The notes under the pieces are model-generated. The model was not told where the DNA came from and did no database searches. It was given only the letters and a program-made list of their open reading frames with translations. Source: Favolaschia claudopus (Eukaryota > Basidiomycota > Agaricomycetes > Agaricales > Mycenaceae). From it: DNA of 64,000 bases. Shown one piece after another: positions 42,208 to 53,044 of this stretch; within the stretch, counting starts at the first letter, position 1; every line of letters starts with the position of its first letter. The translations under genes were made by a program, and so were the position numbers. The stretch lies in NCBI GenBank assembly GCA_037176885.1, contig JAWWNJ010000047.1:1240001-1304000 (forward strand), given 5' to 3'.

Positions 42208-45200
42208 TTACAAGAAACGTTTGGGATACATATGCTTGAGTCGAAGAGAAACATCGGTGTCAGCAACATCATGAATGAAAAATTCTCCGGCATTGTCAAA
42301 ATCTGGAACCAGGAGCAAGCCGCGAACAATAGAATGAGCTGAAACGAACTCTGCTTCCTTCCTCGCTTTGCTATGGAGATGGTATGTCCGCAACAGCTTG
42401 TCTTTCCTTGACAGAGCACGCAGCTCCAATGGCAAAACAAGTGCAAAGGGGTGGGACTTGTTCCCGACCGTGCGGGAAAACATGTAGACCAACCGCACGA
42501 ACATATGTCCGTTGGCAGTTTTCACGAGCGCGCCGTCATATCGCGGATGACCGTGGAACAGCGGGTTGCACCTTAGGTAATCTGTTGTCGACGTCCAGTC
42601 CCCAAGATGTTGGTAATGCACTTTTAGCAGCTGGAACGGCACAATCTGAAGATTACTCAGTTATTGTCTTGCATTCGGGTGGGCGAAATGTCACGATACC
42701 GTGTCGCTTTTATCGAATTTGATCCATTTACCTCCAGGTAATTGGTGATAGGCCTGCAGAAACTCCGAAAGATAGTCTGCAAAACGGATACGAAATCTGT
42801 TAAATGCAGGATCGTCGGCCATAGCGTCGTCGAGGTCTTGAAAGGTAATTGGTTTTAGTTTTGAACCAATGTCGACGTTAGATAAAACTTCGTCCGGATC
42901 TGATTGTTCTTCGGTGTCCATTGAATCGAGACTGTCCAGCTGCTCGCGGATGAATAGTGCAACAACCCGGCGATGATCGTGTTTGACGAGCTGCAAATTT
43001 CAATGAGCTATCAAACATGATCCAATTCCAAGCCTTACCTGCGTCGTAACGTTTTTGAAATTAGTGAGGCGATGGTATATTTGTCGAACTGGCCCGTGCA
43101 TGGATTCGCTGATCTTTGTACCAAAGTTCCGTGTAGCCCCTTTGTTCGTGATATCGTCAAATACGTGCCAATGGGAGTGCATCTTGGGAAAGTTCCAATT
43201 CTTCTCATGGTCAGTGCCTTCGCAGGTTTCGGCATAGTCCTACAGCTTCGTTAGTGTCCTACATACCGGTCGTATTTTTGCACACCTTCATGAGCTCGTC
43301 AAATTGTGCAAGCTCCACTTTGCCGGCCGCAATTGTTTCGGCGGTGTGAACCTCTAACGAGACGTACATATTGAGTTCCAAAAAACTTCGCACACATCTC
43401 AGAAGTAAAACTCCCTCTGGGTCAGTGAGTACATTATATGCGGCGAACAGCATCATTTTGGCAATATCCTCATTTTTCGAACCGTCGTTGAATGTGACAT
43501 TCATGACAGCATCAAAATGGTTGAGTTTTCGCCAGCGAGGCATTGCACTCATCCTGTTAAACATGAGATCGATCCTGAGTTGTTATAGCGATTCTCACTG
43601 TTTGTCGATCTTATTTATTGAGGGGCGGCCTAAAACAGTCACTCGGTCTTTGACCTGGTTAAAAAGATGATCCCAGAGGCCACCGTAGGCGTGTAGACGG
43701 TCGAATGAAATCGTCTTGTGTGGATCGGCTCCAATTTTCCAGAATGAATTCTACAAAAACTTAGAATCCTAATTAATCAGAGCGTAATAAGCACACCTCG
43801 ACGTCGCGTAATGAGTAGTCTTTCAGTAATTCTTCTCGCTCTCCAAGAGTCGCACATGCTCTAGCTTCTTCCAACCGTGCTTTGGAGTCTTTTGCTGTAC
43901 GAAGTGGATGCTCGGTCGAGAGATCTGATTGTTCGTTCCACGGAACAAAACAGATCGGGCATGGGTAGAGACTTTGTAGGCCTCGAATGAGAGTCATCAC
44001 ACAACTGTGATTGGGAAATGAGAAAGAAAAAATGGTAGCTTATTTATTGATGCGCTCACGCCTCCTCATAATCAGCGGCAAGGATCAAGAGAACCGGAAA
44101 AAGCCAGCGAAGAATGTCGTCTCCGCATTTTGTCCAACTACCAAGCTTGGCGTGGTGAACGAGCGATTCAAGGAGTTTCCGGAACGCAGTATGCCAAACT
44201 ACGTTCTTGAAATCCGTGTGTTTCTTGTTCTGTTTCGCGTCGTCTTTAACCTGTTCAGAACAATTAGTCGTTAGGACCAATACAATAACAGACTGAAAAT
44301 ACCACAGGCTGGTGTCCAACAATCTGCCCACCGCCAATCTGAACATTACTGTTACGAATCAAAACTGGAAGGTTGGCCAAGCGTGCGACTACAGCATAAG
44401 CCTTCTCCGTGCCGAACGTGCTGAGTTTGGATTTATCAACATAGACAATCAGTCCAACCAACTTTGCAAGCGGATGCTTTGGTAGAAAAGACTTCAAGAT
44501 TGTCGTTTGAATAACGGTCCAGGCTCCGATAAAATCATTCAACTTACTTGTGCCTCCCAAAATGCATTAGCGGTCCATGGCTCATGGTAAAATCTTGTAT
44601 AGACCTCGCCGTTGAATTTGTAGGCCTTTTCGGCATCCCATACAAAGAAGGGAGCGAGTCGAGCGTCTTGAACAAGGCCTAATATCCAGTCCCAAAGGGG
44701 CCGGGTATAAGTTTTGAACATTTGATCCTCCGACTTGTACGACACAGTGATTTCGTCCTCAGAAAACTGCGGATCGGCTGGTATAATTACCTGTGATATT
44801 GTGAACAAAATGACTCACCTCGGTGCACTTGTGCGACGCCAGACTCCATAATTTGTCAAGCTCTGCAAAATTGTTAATTGTGAATTCACGTCGGTTTTCT
44901 CCGCAACGACGAATGAGGGACAACAATGTTTCCGACAGTTTCTGGTTCAACATGGCGAGCTCACAAAACTCGGCGACCTCAAAATCCAATCTCGTTCGGA
45001 AGGGTTTCCATGGAGTCAAGTCGGGTGGAAGCCCCTTTTCCGATGAGTTAGAAGCGGCATACTCCGCTAGAGATTGGAACAAGACTGGTCTCTCGCTATG
45101 AGGATGAAATATTCGTCGAATCTCTGGTGTATCTTGTTGCACCGGCGGCATGTCTTCATCCTCACGCTCAACATTGGTGTCGATTTCGTTCTCGCCGGCA

Positions 45201-45634
45201 TGCAAAGGCGATCCAGGCGGTGAATAATTGACTGCACCTGAACTCATGAGTGAGTGACTCCAGTCCTGGTATTCGGAACCCACCGTCATGATATGTCGGA
45301 ATGTTCTGGACATTGGTTTGTGAACGCGAAGACTCTGGTCAATTTCAAAACTATTGATAAGTCCACCGTATTAATCGAAACTGACGTCGATGAGGGGGTT
45401 TCTTTTGCTTGACAAGCTTGGCATAAGCCACTTTCCCTAGACTCTGTTAGTACTGAGTTACTGGTTCTGGTGACTATACGTACGACGGTCGTCCTTCACG
45501 CGCTGGGCGAATTCGGTATCCCCCAAAGCAGCGTCGACTTTATCCTTGCAAGCAGCTTCGTGTTTGCCGATCCCTCTGGATTTATATTCTTTCCCGCAAG
45601 TAGAACATTTCTTTGGGCTCCCAGCTGGGGGCAT
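42208..45634 (-). CDS. Plavaka-family transposase
   Basis: DDE-type cut-and-paste transposase of the fungal Plavaka group (family knowledge). I place the start at 45634: MPPAGSPKKCSTCGKEYKSR then GIGKHEAAC, a C2HC zinc finger typical of the N-terminus. Subsequent exons: LTPWKPFRTRLDFEVAEFCE, KSEDQMFKTYTRPLWDWILG, GEVYTRFYHEPWTANAFWEA, LVGLIVYVDKSKLSTFGTEK, ARLANLPVLIRNSNVQIGGG, FKNVVWHTAFRKLLESL, RWLFPVLLILAADYEEA, VMTLIRGLQSLYPCPICFVP, FDRLHAYGGLWDHL, FPKMHSHWHVFDDITNKGAT and RNFGTKISESMHGPVRQIY, ending KHMYPKRFL. Many ~50-bp introns, no stop seen in the core. The sequence shows the family's conserved order in full, so it may be active. Confidence 0.88.
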
Positions 45635-46300
45635 TGGAGATCGCTAGACGAAAGATGTGGAAGGCAGGAAGAGAAAGCGCTGCCAGGCACGTGGTCGTGT
45701 CAATCACCCGCTTCCGACCGTCTCGGAGCCAAACAAACAGATGCAGCCTTTCTTTCTCGTCCACCATTATTCACTTCACTTCAACTTCATGTTGTCGCAG
45801 ACCTGTTGGCTTTGCCAATTAAGAATATACCAGTTTCACGCAAACAAACAATGTCGCTGGACCTTGGGACTTGCTTACTCCACCTCTGCCCCAGACTCGG
45901 AATCGGATATTGAAGCATCTCAAACCCTAACGGCGGCGGCAATTGCGAAAGCCTATCCACGCGGTCGAGATCACATATCATGTCGAGTAATATTGTAGGT
46001 GAGCGGATTGAATTTGGCATTTCAAGGTCTCAATCTTCTAATTGAATTGTCCGAGTGATTTTCTAGATGAGGGATTCAAGGGACTTGAATCACGTCGCAA
46101 AACATGGATCTGCTCTCAAGCGAAGAAGTATATTACCGAGTTAATTTCAAGCCATCGATTTTCCGCCGGTCGACTGACCCTGCAATGTGCGGAAGAGTTA
46201 AAATTTGTTGGACAGATCTTTTGAGTTTCGGCATTGGAGTCCCGTACCCTGACTGTGTGCAGCGGCGACATTCTGTCATTCCTTGCCTCCTACCACCATC
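45635..46300. promoter_or_regulatory. Divergent promoter region of the Plavaka element
   Basis: 666 bp between the transposase start (45634, minus) and the DUF6698-like gene start (46301, plus). No other gene; open frames here are short. Confidence 0.4.
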
Positions 46301-47930
46301 ATGGCACCACCGAGTCGCAATATCGTTCTCTCCGATGAAGACGACGACGACGACAACCCTCGGAGTTCCTCTGAAGCAGATGACGACGGAGGGGAGGAAC
46401 GCTTCCAGCCCATCGATATAAACGCTTCAAAACCTGAGATTATCAAAGTGCGTTGTATTTGGATTATAGCGCATCTACCGCTGCTGACTTACGAATTGAA
46501 AGGCCTACCAGGACCTGCAGCTTGACCATGGGCGCGTGCTTGCCGAAAACCGCAGCCTTCGTCAAAGGCTTCACGAGCTGGAGGCCACTTCTACTGGGAA
46601 GCGACAGCGACGCGCTCAGAGCGACAATCGGTTAGGATACCAGCAACATGTCGGAGCTTGGGCGCGCAAATTTCTTCTTGCAAACGAAGCTTGGGTGACG
46701 GCGGATGAGTTCTGCAAGCGTCCAGTAGATCTTGTCAACACTCCCGAAGAGCGTTTTGAAAGCAGTAAAGTTTACTCTCGTGAAATCACTGTTGCTCTCT
46801 ATCAAGGTATCCCGCCGAAATTCCACCCGCTGCTCGATCGCTTGAGCTATAAGCATCTGTCGAAAGACGTAAGTATTCTTTCACTGGATGAACCGGCCCC
46901 TTTCACTTGTGTGTTCCAGTTCATCTCGGACTTCGGGAACGCGCGCTCAACGCTGCTCAACAACCTGCGTGGTGTAGCGGCCAGCATTCTCACAACTGCC
47001 GGCCACAAGGTTGACACTGCGCTCGTGGGTGTCGCCAACGCCGACAGAGGCCAGAACGAAGTTCTCACGAAGCTCTTGTGCTTCCCTGAAGAACAAAAGC
47101 CCAAGGTCTTTGCCCCCATTCTATTTCCCAACGGCCAGAAAAACATGCAGCATATATTCACAAGCTCAATTGTGCTAGATGTAAGTGCTTCGTGTATCAC
47201 TTAGACTGTCTTCACATATACCATTCTGATTACTCCTCAGTTTCATCGCGTTATGTTTCATGGACCCTCGAGTTTGGGGACCAAACCCGACCCCAAGGCA
47301 AACGCAACAAAGTTAGGGGTGGTCGAATGCAGCGATCATTCCATTGCATTCAGCGCTATGCTGGTACGTTCCAGCATACAATTTCCTCTCGATTGTTGAT
47401 CCTTCCGATTCCAGGCCCGCTTCATCATCTCGGCCGACAAGAGCTTTGCGTCTACGGGCCAAACAACTAAGATCAACTGGGAGGCGGACTATCGGACGTA
47501 CCGGAAACTCCTCGCATGCAACCGTGAGGCACCGTATGTGAAGCAGATCTTCAAGACCTTCAACCGCCATGTTTTCGACGGCGTTCCGAAGGCAACCAGC
47601 GCTACGGAGGATGTGGAGGATGATGGCGTCGAAGATGAGATCAGCCGAGCGATGCAGCTTTTGGCCGTTGGAGGGTTTGCTGATGCTGATCCAGACACAG
47701 ATGCGAACGATAGGAACACCAGGCATCGCATGGAACCCGCGCCGATCCCTCAGCCGGAGGCCGTCGCTGGGCCCAGTCGTCGGGCTCGATTCACCGCTGA
47801 ACCGCCTCAGATACGTGAAATTCCTGCGGAAAATGAGGTACAGGCGCCGGAAGCAGAGGAGGAGGAAGTGGAGAAGGAGGTTGACACTTCGAACAAAGGA
47901 AAACGAGTCTCGACGAGACGAAGGCGATAG
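46301..47930 (+). CDS. DUF6698-like companion protein of the Plavaka element
   Basis: Acidic start MAPPSRNIVLSDEDDDDDNP, then after a ~54-bp intron a coiled-coil-like YQDLQLDHGRVLAENRSLRQ, the helical region VGAWARKFLLANEAWVTADE, SDFGNARSTLLNNLRGVAAS and the DUF6698-like core: PILFPNGQKNMQHIFTS, VMFHGPSSLG, LGVVECSDHSIAFSAMLARF, ADKSFASTGQTTKINWEADY and KQIFKTFNRHVFDG. A disordered acidic/basic tail ends NKGKRVSTRRRR. Such proteins accompany Plavaka-type transposases in Agaricomycetes; role unknown. Intact by eye. Confidence 0.7.
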
Positions 47931-48325
47931 TCGGCGCTGCATTGTGGATAATATAGTTTTTTTTTTCTTACGCCGTCCTGCACACGATTAGACGGCATAT
48001 GTAGGGCTGCGATTCTAGCTTTATAAAGCCTGGTTTTGTCTACTTGGATGTATGCTGTTTAATAGTTTGTAACGAATGTGCGTGGCTGAAGCCTAATAGG
48101 CGGTTGAGGGTTCGTATCTCGCTAGCAGTAAACATCACTTACTACAAATTGTTTTTATTTCGTGACTCAAGGTGTAGTCGGCTCTTTCAACGCCCTACAA
48201 TCATTGTGCATTCTTCCAAGGCATTTCAATCCTTACTAGTCTTGCAAGGAACTGAATACGTTCCAAGACTTTGCCATCCTTCCAAGACGACTTTCGAGTG
48301 CCAAGGCACTTCCAAGCACACGCTG

Positions 48326-50592
48326 TCATTGGGTCCTTCCAAGCCATTGGAAGCCATTGAGAGGTTCTTTACAAATTTCCGACATGGCCCGAGTCTGAAC
48401 AGGTTTGCTGTTGAACCAAGAAGGATCGTAATATTGTATTGGCATCTCTTTGGGAATCTAAACCGAATAACGTGAGCGAGACGCAAACAACCGAGACATC
48501 TGATATCGTACCTCCTCGAACTGTGAGTCATTACGTCCTTCAAGAGGAACACTACGACGGTTACGACGCCGTCTGGCAATATCTCTCTTGCCATCATCAA
48601 CAAGGTCCTTACAAATGAGGTCCTCCAAAGCATCAACAAGTCCGTTTGCAGCAGCAGATCGCTCCGGCCGCGCACGAGCTCGGGCATTCTTCGCATCCCC
48701 CTCGTCGTCAGATGTGGCCTTGATGGCAAACATTGCCTTGATACGAGAATGAATCTTGAACTCGTCCATTTTTTTCGAACGAGAAGTGTAGAGCTGAATT
48801 AAGTTTAGCATATCTGTGACCGAAAGAAGGATGAACACGTACACGGCTTCGAGTCTGAATGAGTCTGTTTCTCTCAATGGTTGCTTCGCTGGCACCCGGA
48901 TTACGGACTTCCGCCTGCCATTGCGTGTTGAGATGGTGATGCACAAAGTGGTCGTACAGCCTGGTGAGCAACAAAACGTCGTTGATGAAGCTGGTGTCCA
49001 TGGTGAAGAAGTCGTAGGCTTTATTGGCACATAAGAAGCGGAAGGTATGAATGGCGCACTTCCGCATAGCAGAGTTGTACACGGAGTTGGGGCTTTGAGT
49101 GTAATCTATGGCCCACACATTGATTCCGAGGCCGGCTATGTATGCTTTGACGGAAAGAAGATCTGCCTCCTCCATTTTGGCGTATGCCTTCAAGATCTTG
49201 CTATTGCCACGAATGGCCTCCCGGACGTCGACACCAAGCTAAAGGACAAAGATTGTAAGTATCATCCTAACAGGTTGCTGATCAGGGCTAACCTTGACGG
49301 CGCTGGGACTTATCACCGGCATCTTGTACACTCCTGACCTCACCAGCTCGGTGGTAGTCGAGCCCTGCAAGCGCAGCTCGAAGCGTTTGACAAGGGCGGG
49401 CGAGGCCGATGGCGGAGCCTTCCCGGAGACGAGACAGTTGCCAATGAAACGAATATGTGTTTGAAAAGCCGCCTGAAAAACCAATCAGTCGCAGTTAAAA
49501 GGAAAGGGAGATTCACATTACTTTGACCCCGTCGGCAGCACGGTCAATGTCGCCCTTGAGCATCTGGTGCTGGCCGAGTTTTCTAGGACTGCCCTTCCCC
49601 TTCTTAGTCGTGTTGTCGTCGCCTTCAGTCTGCTGCTTCCCTTTCTTCTTCGCACTGTCTTGATTGTTGTTACCCTTGGTGGCGCCTTGAGAAGCTCCGG
49701 CCTTGGCTTTGGATGAGCCGGTGGAACCAGAAGGAAGGTCAGAGGGCGAGGCAGACGCATCAGGAGACGAACGAGGAGGGGCGGTGGATGCGTGTGACTT
49801 GGGAGAGCCGTGGGACGCCCGAGCAGATGAGGAAGGCTTTGGCGATGATGAAGAGGGTGGATTAGGTGATGAGCTGCCGGCTGTCTTGGTACTGGACGCT
49901 TTGGTTCGTGGCGTTGCAGAAGGGCTGGGTGCTTTACGACGGCGTGGATCTGGAGTACGAGGATCTTGAGTACGTTCATCACTGGAAATGCAAAGGATTC
50001 AGTACAGAACAAAGAAAGACAACTTCGAAACGCACAACTGAAGCTTCTGAAGCTCAGCATCTCTGGCCGCCAATAGCGCAGTGAGTCTTTCACCTTCCGC
50101 ACGCATGGCTGCGTTCTCCTCGCGGGCCATGTCCCTCTGCCTTTCTATAGCATGGAAATGGTCCGCGGCGGAGGATTTGAATTGTTCCATGCCCGCGTTG
50201 AGCATGTTGTCGTACTCAAGACGCATATTTTGGAACATGGCCATGAGCTGTGGATTAGCAGCCAATAGAGCATCAGCGCTAGGAGGTTGGGCACTGGGGT
50301 CGGCGTGGCCATTGGGCGGAACAGTGGGATCGGCGTAGCCGTTGAGCGCGGCAGCGGGGTCGACGTAACCACTGGGCACAGCAGCGGGGTCGGTGTATTC
50401 GGACTGGGGAGCGGAAGGATCGAACCAACCACCCGCAGTGGCTGAATTGTCGGATGGGCCACCCGAAGTGACCGCGTTGTCGTTGTAACCACCCGAAGTG
50501 GCGCTGGGGTCGAGAGATGGATCAAGAGGGTAATGCGGACCTTCTGCAGGCGCAGAGGGGTCGTAGTAGAGCTGGGGATTGTTGGGATCCAT
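48326..50592 (-). pseudogene. Companion gene 1 of the 18.2-kb element (3' end lost to Plavaka insertion)
   Basis: Unnamed family common in Agaricomycete mobile elements. Start MDPNNPQLYYDPSAPAEGPH with about eight imperfect DPSA/TSGG-type repeats. Then a coiled coil (HAIERQRDMAREENAAMRAE) and a Pro/Ser/Lys-rich linker. The conserved core follows: DRAADGVKAAFQTHIRFIGN, YAKMEEADLLSVKAYIAGLG, DYTQSPNSVYNSAMRKCAIH, LLTRLYDHFVHHHLNTQWQA, KATSDDEGD and RPERSAAANGLV. The last exon reads IPKEMPIQYYDPSWFNSKPV QTRAMSEI, then runs into the Plavaka terminal repeat and stops at 48326. The expected acidic C-terminus reappears at 41189-41577. Confidence 0.62.
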
Positions 50593-50826
50593 TGCGATAG
50601 CAGGAGAAACTTGGGTTGTTGGGAGTAGATGATAGATGTAGAGAGCAAGAGAGAAACTGCAGAGTCGATATTAGCGGAAAGCCTTTATACTAGTTCGAGA
50701 CAAAGGGCGTACCGTAAAACATTCAAGTCTTTGTTCTTTGTGCATGCTGAAAGGGCTTGGTTACGCGTACGATGACGCGCTCATCGCGAGAGATGCGGAT
50801 GTTACGAGACACGGCGCAGGAGGGCA

Positions 50827-50887
50827 CCAACGCGAAGTTGGCGGAGGCAACGAGCGCGAAGCTCGCTGCGCCCCACGCGAAGTGGGG
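50827..50887. repeat. Hairpin cluster 1 (three stems, constant CGCGAAG core)
   Basis: CCAA-CGCGAAG-TTGG (50827-50841), CGAG-CGCGAAG-CTCG (50851-50865), CCCCA-CGCGAAG-TGGGG (50871-50887). Stems differ, the 7-nt core is constant. Followed by GTTACGGCGTAAC, a further palindrome. Confidence 0.75.
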
Positions 50888-51292
50888 CGGAGGTAGAAGA
50901 AGATATTCGGGGCGGAGCGTGATGTTACGGCGTAACAGTAACGCGTCAGAAAAAAAATTCAGATTTTGAAGTGAGATTCAATGGAGTCTTCAATTCGGCT
51001 GATTACATACATACAGAGTAGCTACGCGAATGAGAACTTTAACAATACAGCGGTCATATGTGTCGAATGAAAGCACGAAAGCGCGGTAGACTGTATCTAT
51101 CCGCCATTGAGAACAAGGGCGACGATGGCGGTGTGCTCGACGGTGCGCTCGCAGGCCTCGTCGGAGTTGCTACCTGTGGGCTGGAAGTACGCGAGGAGAA
51201 CGGCGACGAAGGTTGTTCGCAGAAGTAGTAGTTTTCCGCCTCTTGAGAGGCGGACCAAGTCGACTCGGCGTCTCGTCAAATATGGGCGAAAG

Positions 51293-52560
51293 CTATTTCC
51301 CTTGCTGTTGTGCCGCTCGCACGAACGCGGGTAGTCCGCGTGCCGGTGCGACCACGCGTTGAGGAGCTGGTTGTTCAGCTTCAAGCGGGGAGTCAGCGTC
51401 GGAATCAGACCAGTCCGGATTTGAAAGCATCGGCCTGCATATCACAAATAGAGTCAGACAGCATGAAAAAAAAGGCGCAGAACAAAGAGAAGACGCACAT
51501 AAGGTGCGCAAGCTTTCGTTTAAGTAAAAGACACTCATTCCGGGCTGCATCGCGTTCTGTGCACATGCAAAGCGCGCTGGCTTTGGCTTTGGCTTGCCTT
51601 GCAAAACCGAGGAGGCCGGCGTTCGCAGCGGCGTAGACTTCTGCGCGGCGGCGCCAGGTAGTACAACGGAGTCAAGTGCGGGTGAGAGGCCGCGGTGGGG
51701 TGAGAGTGAGAGTGAGAGTGTTGTCAGAGTTCAGGAAAAAGAGCGCGGAGGACGTCGCAAACACGGCGCAGGTGTAGGCAAACGGTCGATCGCCCTGGCG
51801 TAAAGCCCACCGCCTCCTGCGGCAGTCTTCCCGTCTTCCCCAGATTCTTCTTGAACGCGGATCGCTTCGTCTGCGTGCTGGAGTGAGTAATCTCGTTTGG
51901 GGCGGCTTGAAAGTATGAAACAGCTTACGTTGAATTGAATCGACAGCAGATTTTATAGTGAATCTGCGGGCGTAGGTCAATGTCGGTGTGAGGTCGAGGT
52001 TGAGAGTGTTGAGGAACCAGGGGCGGCAGCGGCGGCGAGTCGGCGGTGGCAGTGAGTTTGTGCAGTTGGGGTGAATTTGGTTTTGAGGAAGGGCGGGTTG
52101 GACGCGTGTTGAAGCCGGCAGAGTTGGCGCAGGGTGTCGGATTGGGCTTGGGACGCGGACGTAGCCGTAACAGATGGAAGCGGCGTCGCGAAGCTTCTTC
52201 GTTAGAAGAGGGGAGCCGGAGCTGTGGATGTCGCGAGAAGGGGTGCGTTGATGGGGAGCAGTATCGAAGGTATACAGCGCTGGGTAGAGTAGGATGAGTT
52301 GATATTGGGTTTGATAAAATGAGATGGATGCACATACCACCTCTACCACGATTACCCCAACCTCCGCCTGCTCATAGCCTCCCACCAAACGCGTTGCAGC
52401 TCCACCAAACGCGCGCGAAAAGCGTTGCGTCGGGTAGCGGACGTGGATGCTGTATAAGATTAGCGGAAACAAAAGAGAGAGGCGACACCGGCGCACCTGT
52501 ACGTTGCTCAGATACACTGTTTCGTTCACGCTGGTTGTCGTCGTACTCGTACAACTTGGA
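51293..52560 (-). CDS. Putative multi-exon gene of unknown family
   Basis: Protein-like blocks in order on the minus strand: IHVRYPTQRFSRAFGGAATR with YEQAEVGVIVVEV; LYTFDTAPHQRTPSRDIHSS, LTKKLRDAASICYGYVRVPS and LDLTPTLTYARRFTIKSAVD; KRSAFKKNLGKTGRLPQEAV and VCLHLRRVCDVLRALFPEL; finally PMLSNPDWSDSDADSPLEAE and RGLPAFVRAAQQQGK. Introns with GT-AG borders lie between several blocks, but I could not make all phases agree, so the model is tentative. Flanked by the two direct hairpin clusters. Function unknown. Confidence 0.3.
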
Positions 52561-52779
52561 GGAAAGTAATCGGGATGTGGTCTTGGTTTTGGTGAGTAAG
52601 GGTGGAAACTGGTGCAGGCAGCGGTATAGCGGGGGGTTGGGGTTGGCTTGAAACGGCTAGCCGTTAACCAGAGATGAGCTGCTTGAGGGAACTTGAAGAA
52701 GGCGTTGCGAAGAGCGAGTTGGCGGCGACGGGCGCGGCGGGGTCGGGGCTGTTTGAGTCAGGAGAAAGCTGGAAGACAA

Positions 52780-52839
52780 CACCAACGCGAAGTTGGTGGC
52801 GGCGAGCGCGAAGCTCGTTGCGCCCCACGCGAAGTGAGG
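52780..52839. repeat. Hairpin cluster 2 (direct repeat of cluster 1)
   Basis: CACCAA-CGCGAAG-TTGGTG (52780-52798), CGAG-CGCGAAG-CTCG (52803-52817), CCCCA-CGCGAAG-TGAGG (52823-52839, one mismatch). Followed downstream by GTTACGGTGTGACAGTAAC, parallel to cluster 1. Confidence 0.75.
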
Positions 52840-52931
52840 CGGAGGGTAGCGGGAGGAGGACTTAGCCAGATTTGGGAGAAAGTGACGTTACGGTGTGACA
52901 GTAACACCTCCTTCCCTCTCCCCGTCTTCAT

Positions 52932-52997
52932 TGGCTTCGCGCCAGTGTTCATTGGCTTCGTGCCAGTGCTTCTGTGTCTACGCTGGCTTCGCGCCGG
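52932..52997. repeat. Hairpin cluster 3 (inverse-orientation cores)
   Basis: TGG-CTTCGCG-CCA (52932-52944), TGG-CTTCGTG-CCA (52953-52965), CTGG-CTTCGCG-CCGG (52983-52997): the reverse complement of the CGCGAAG core with other stems. Confidence 0.65.
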
Positions 52998-53044
52998 TGT
53001 GCCCTCGACTAATCCTACACCCCACAACCCACGATTTCGAAAAT

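Larger units (their letters stand above)
41583..48384. mobile_element. 6.8-kb Plavaka element nested in the 18.2-kb element
   Basis: Contains a Plavaka-type transposase (-) and a DUF6698-like gene (+), divergently arranged. Proposed ends are the short inverted repeat TGTCGGAAA...TTTCCGACA. Both ends carry clusters of palindromic or near-palindromic CTTGCAAGG/CTTCCAAG motifs (about 41608-41760 and 48190-48360). The exact boundary and target duplication are uncertain. The position is supported by the split companion gene on either side. Confidence 0.6.

Noticed and set aside
45496..46020. Small genes between the Plavaka transposase and the DUF6698-like gene
   Set aside because: The best frame in this stretch is the transposase's own zinc-finger exon; the other frames overlap it or have no support.
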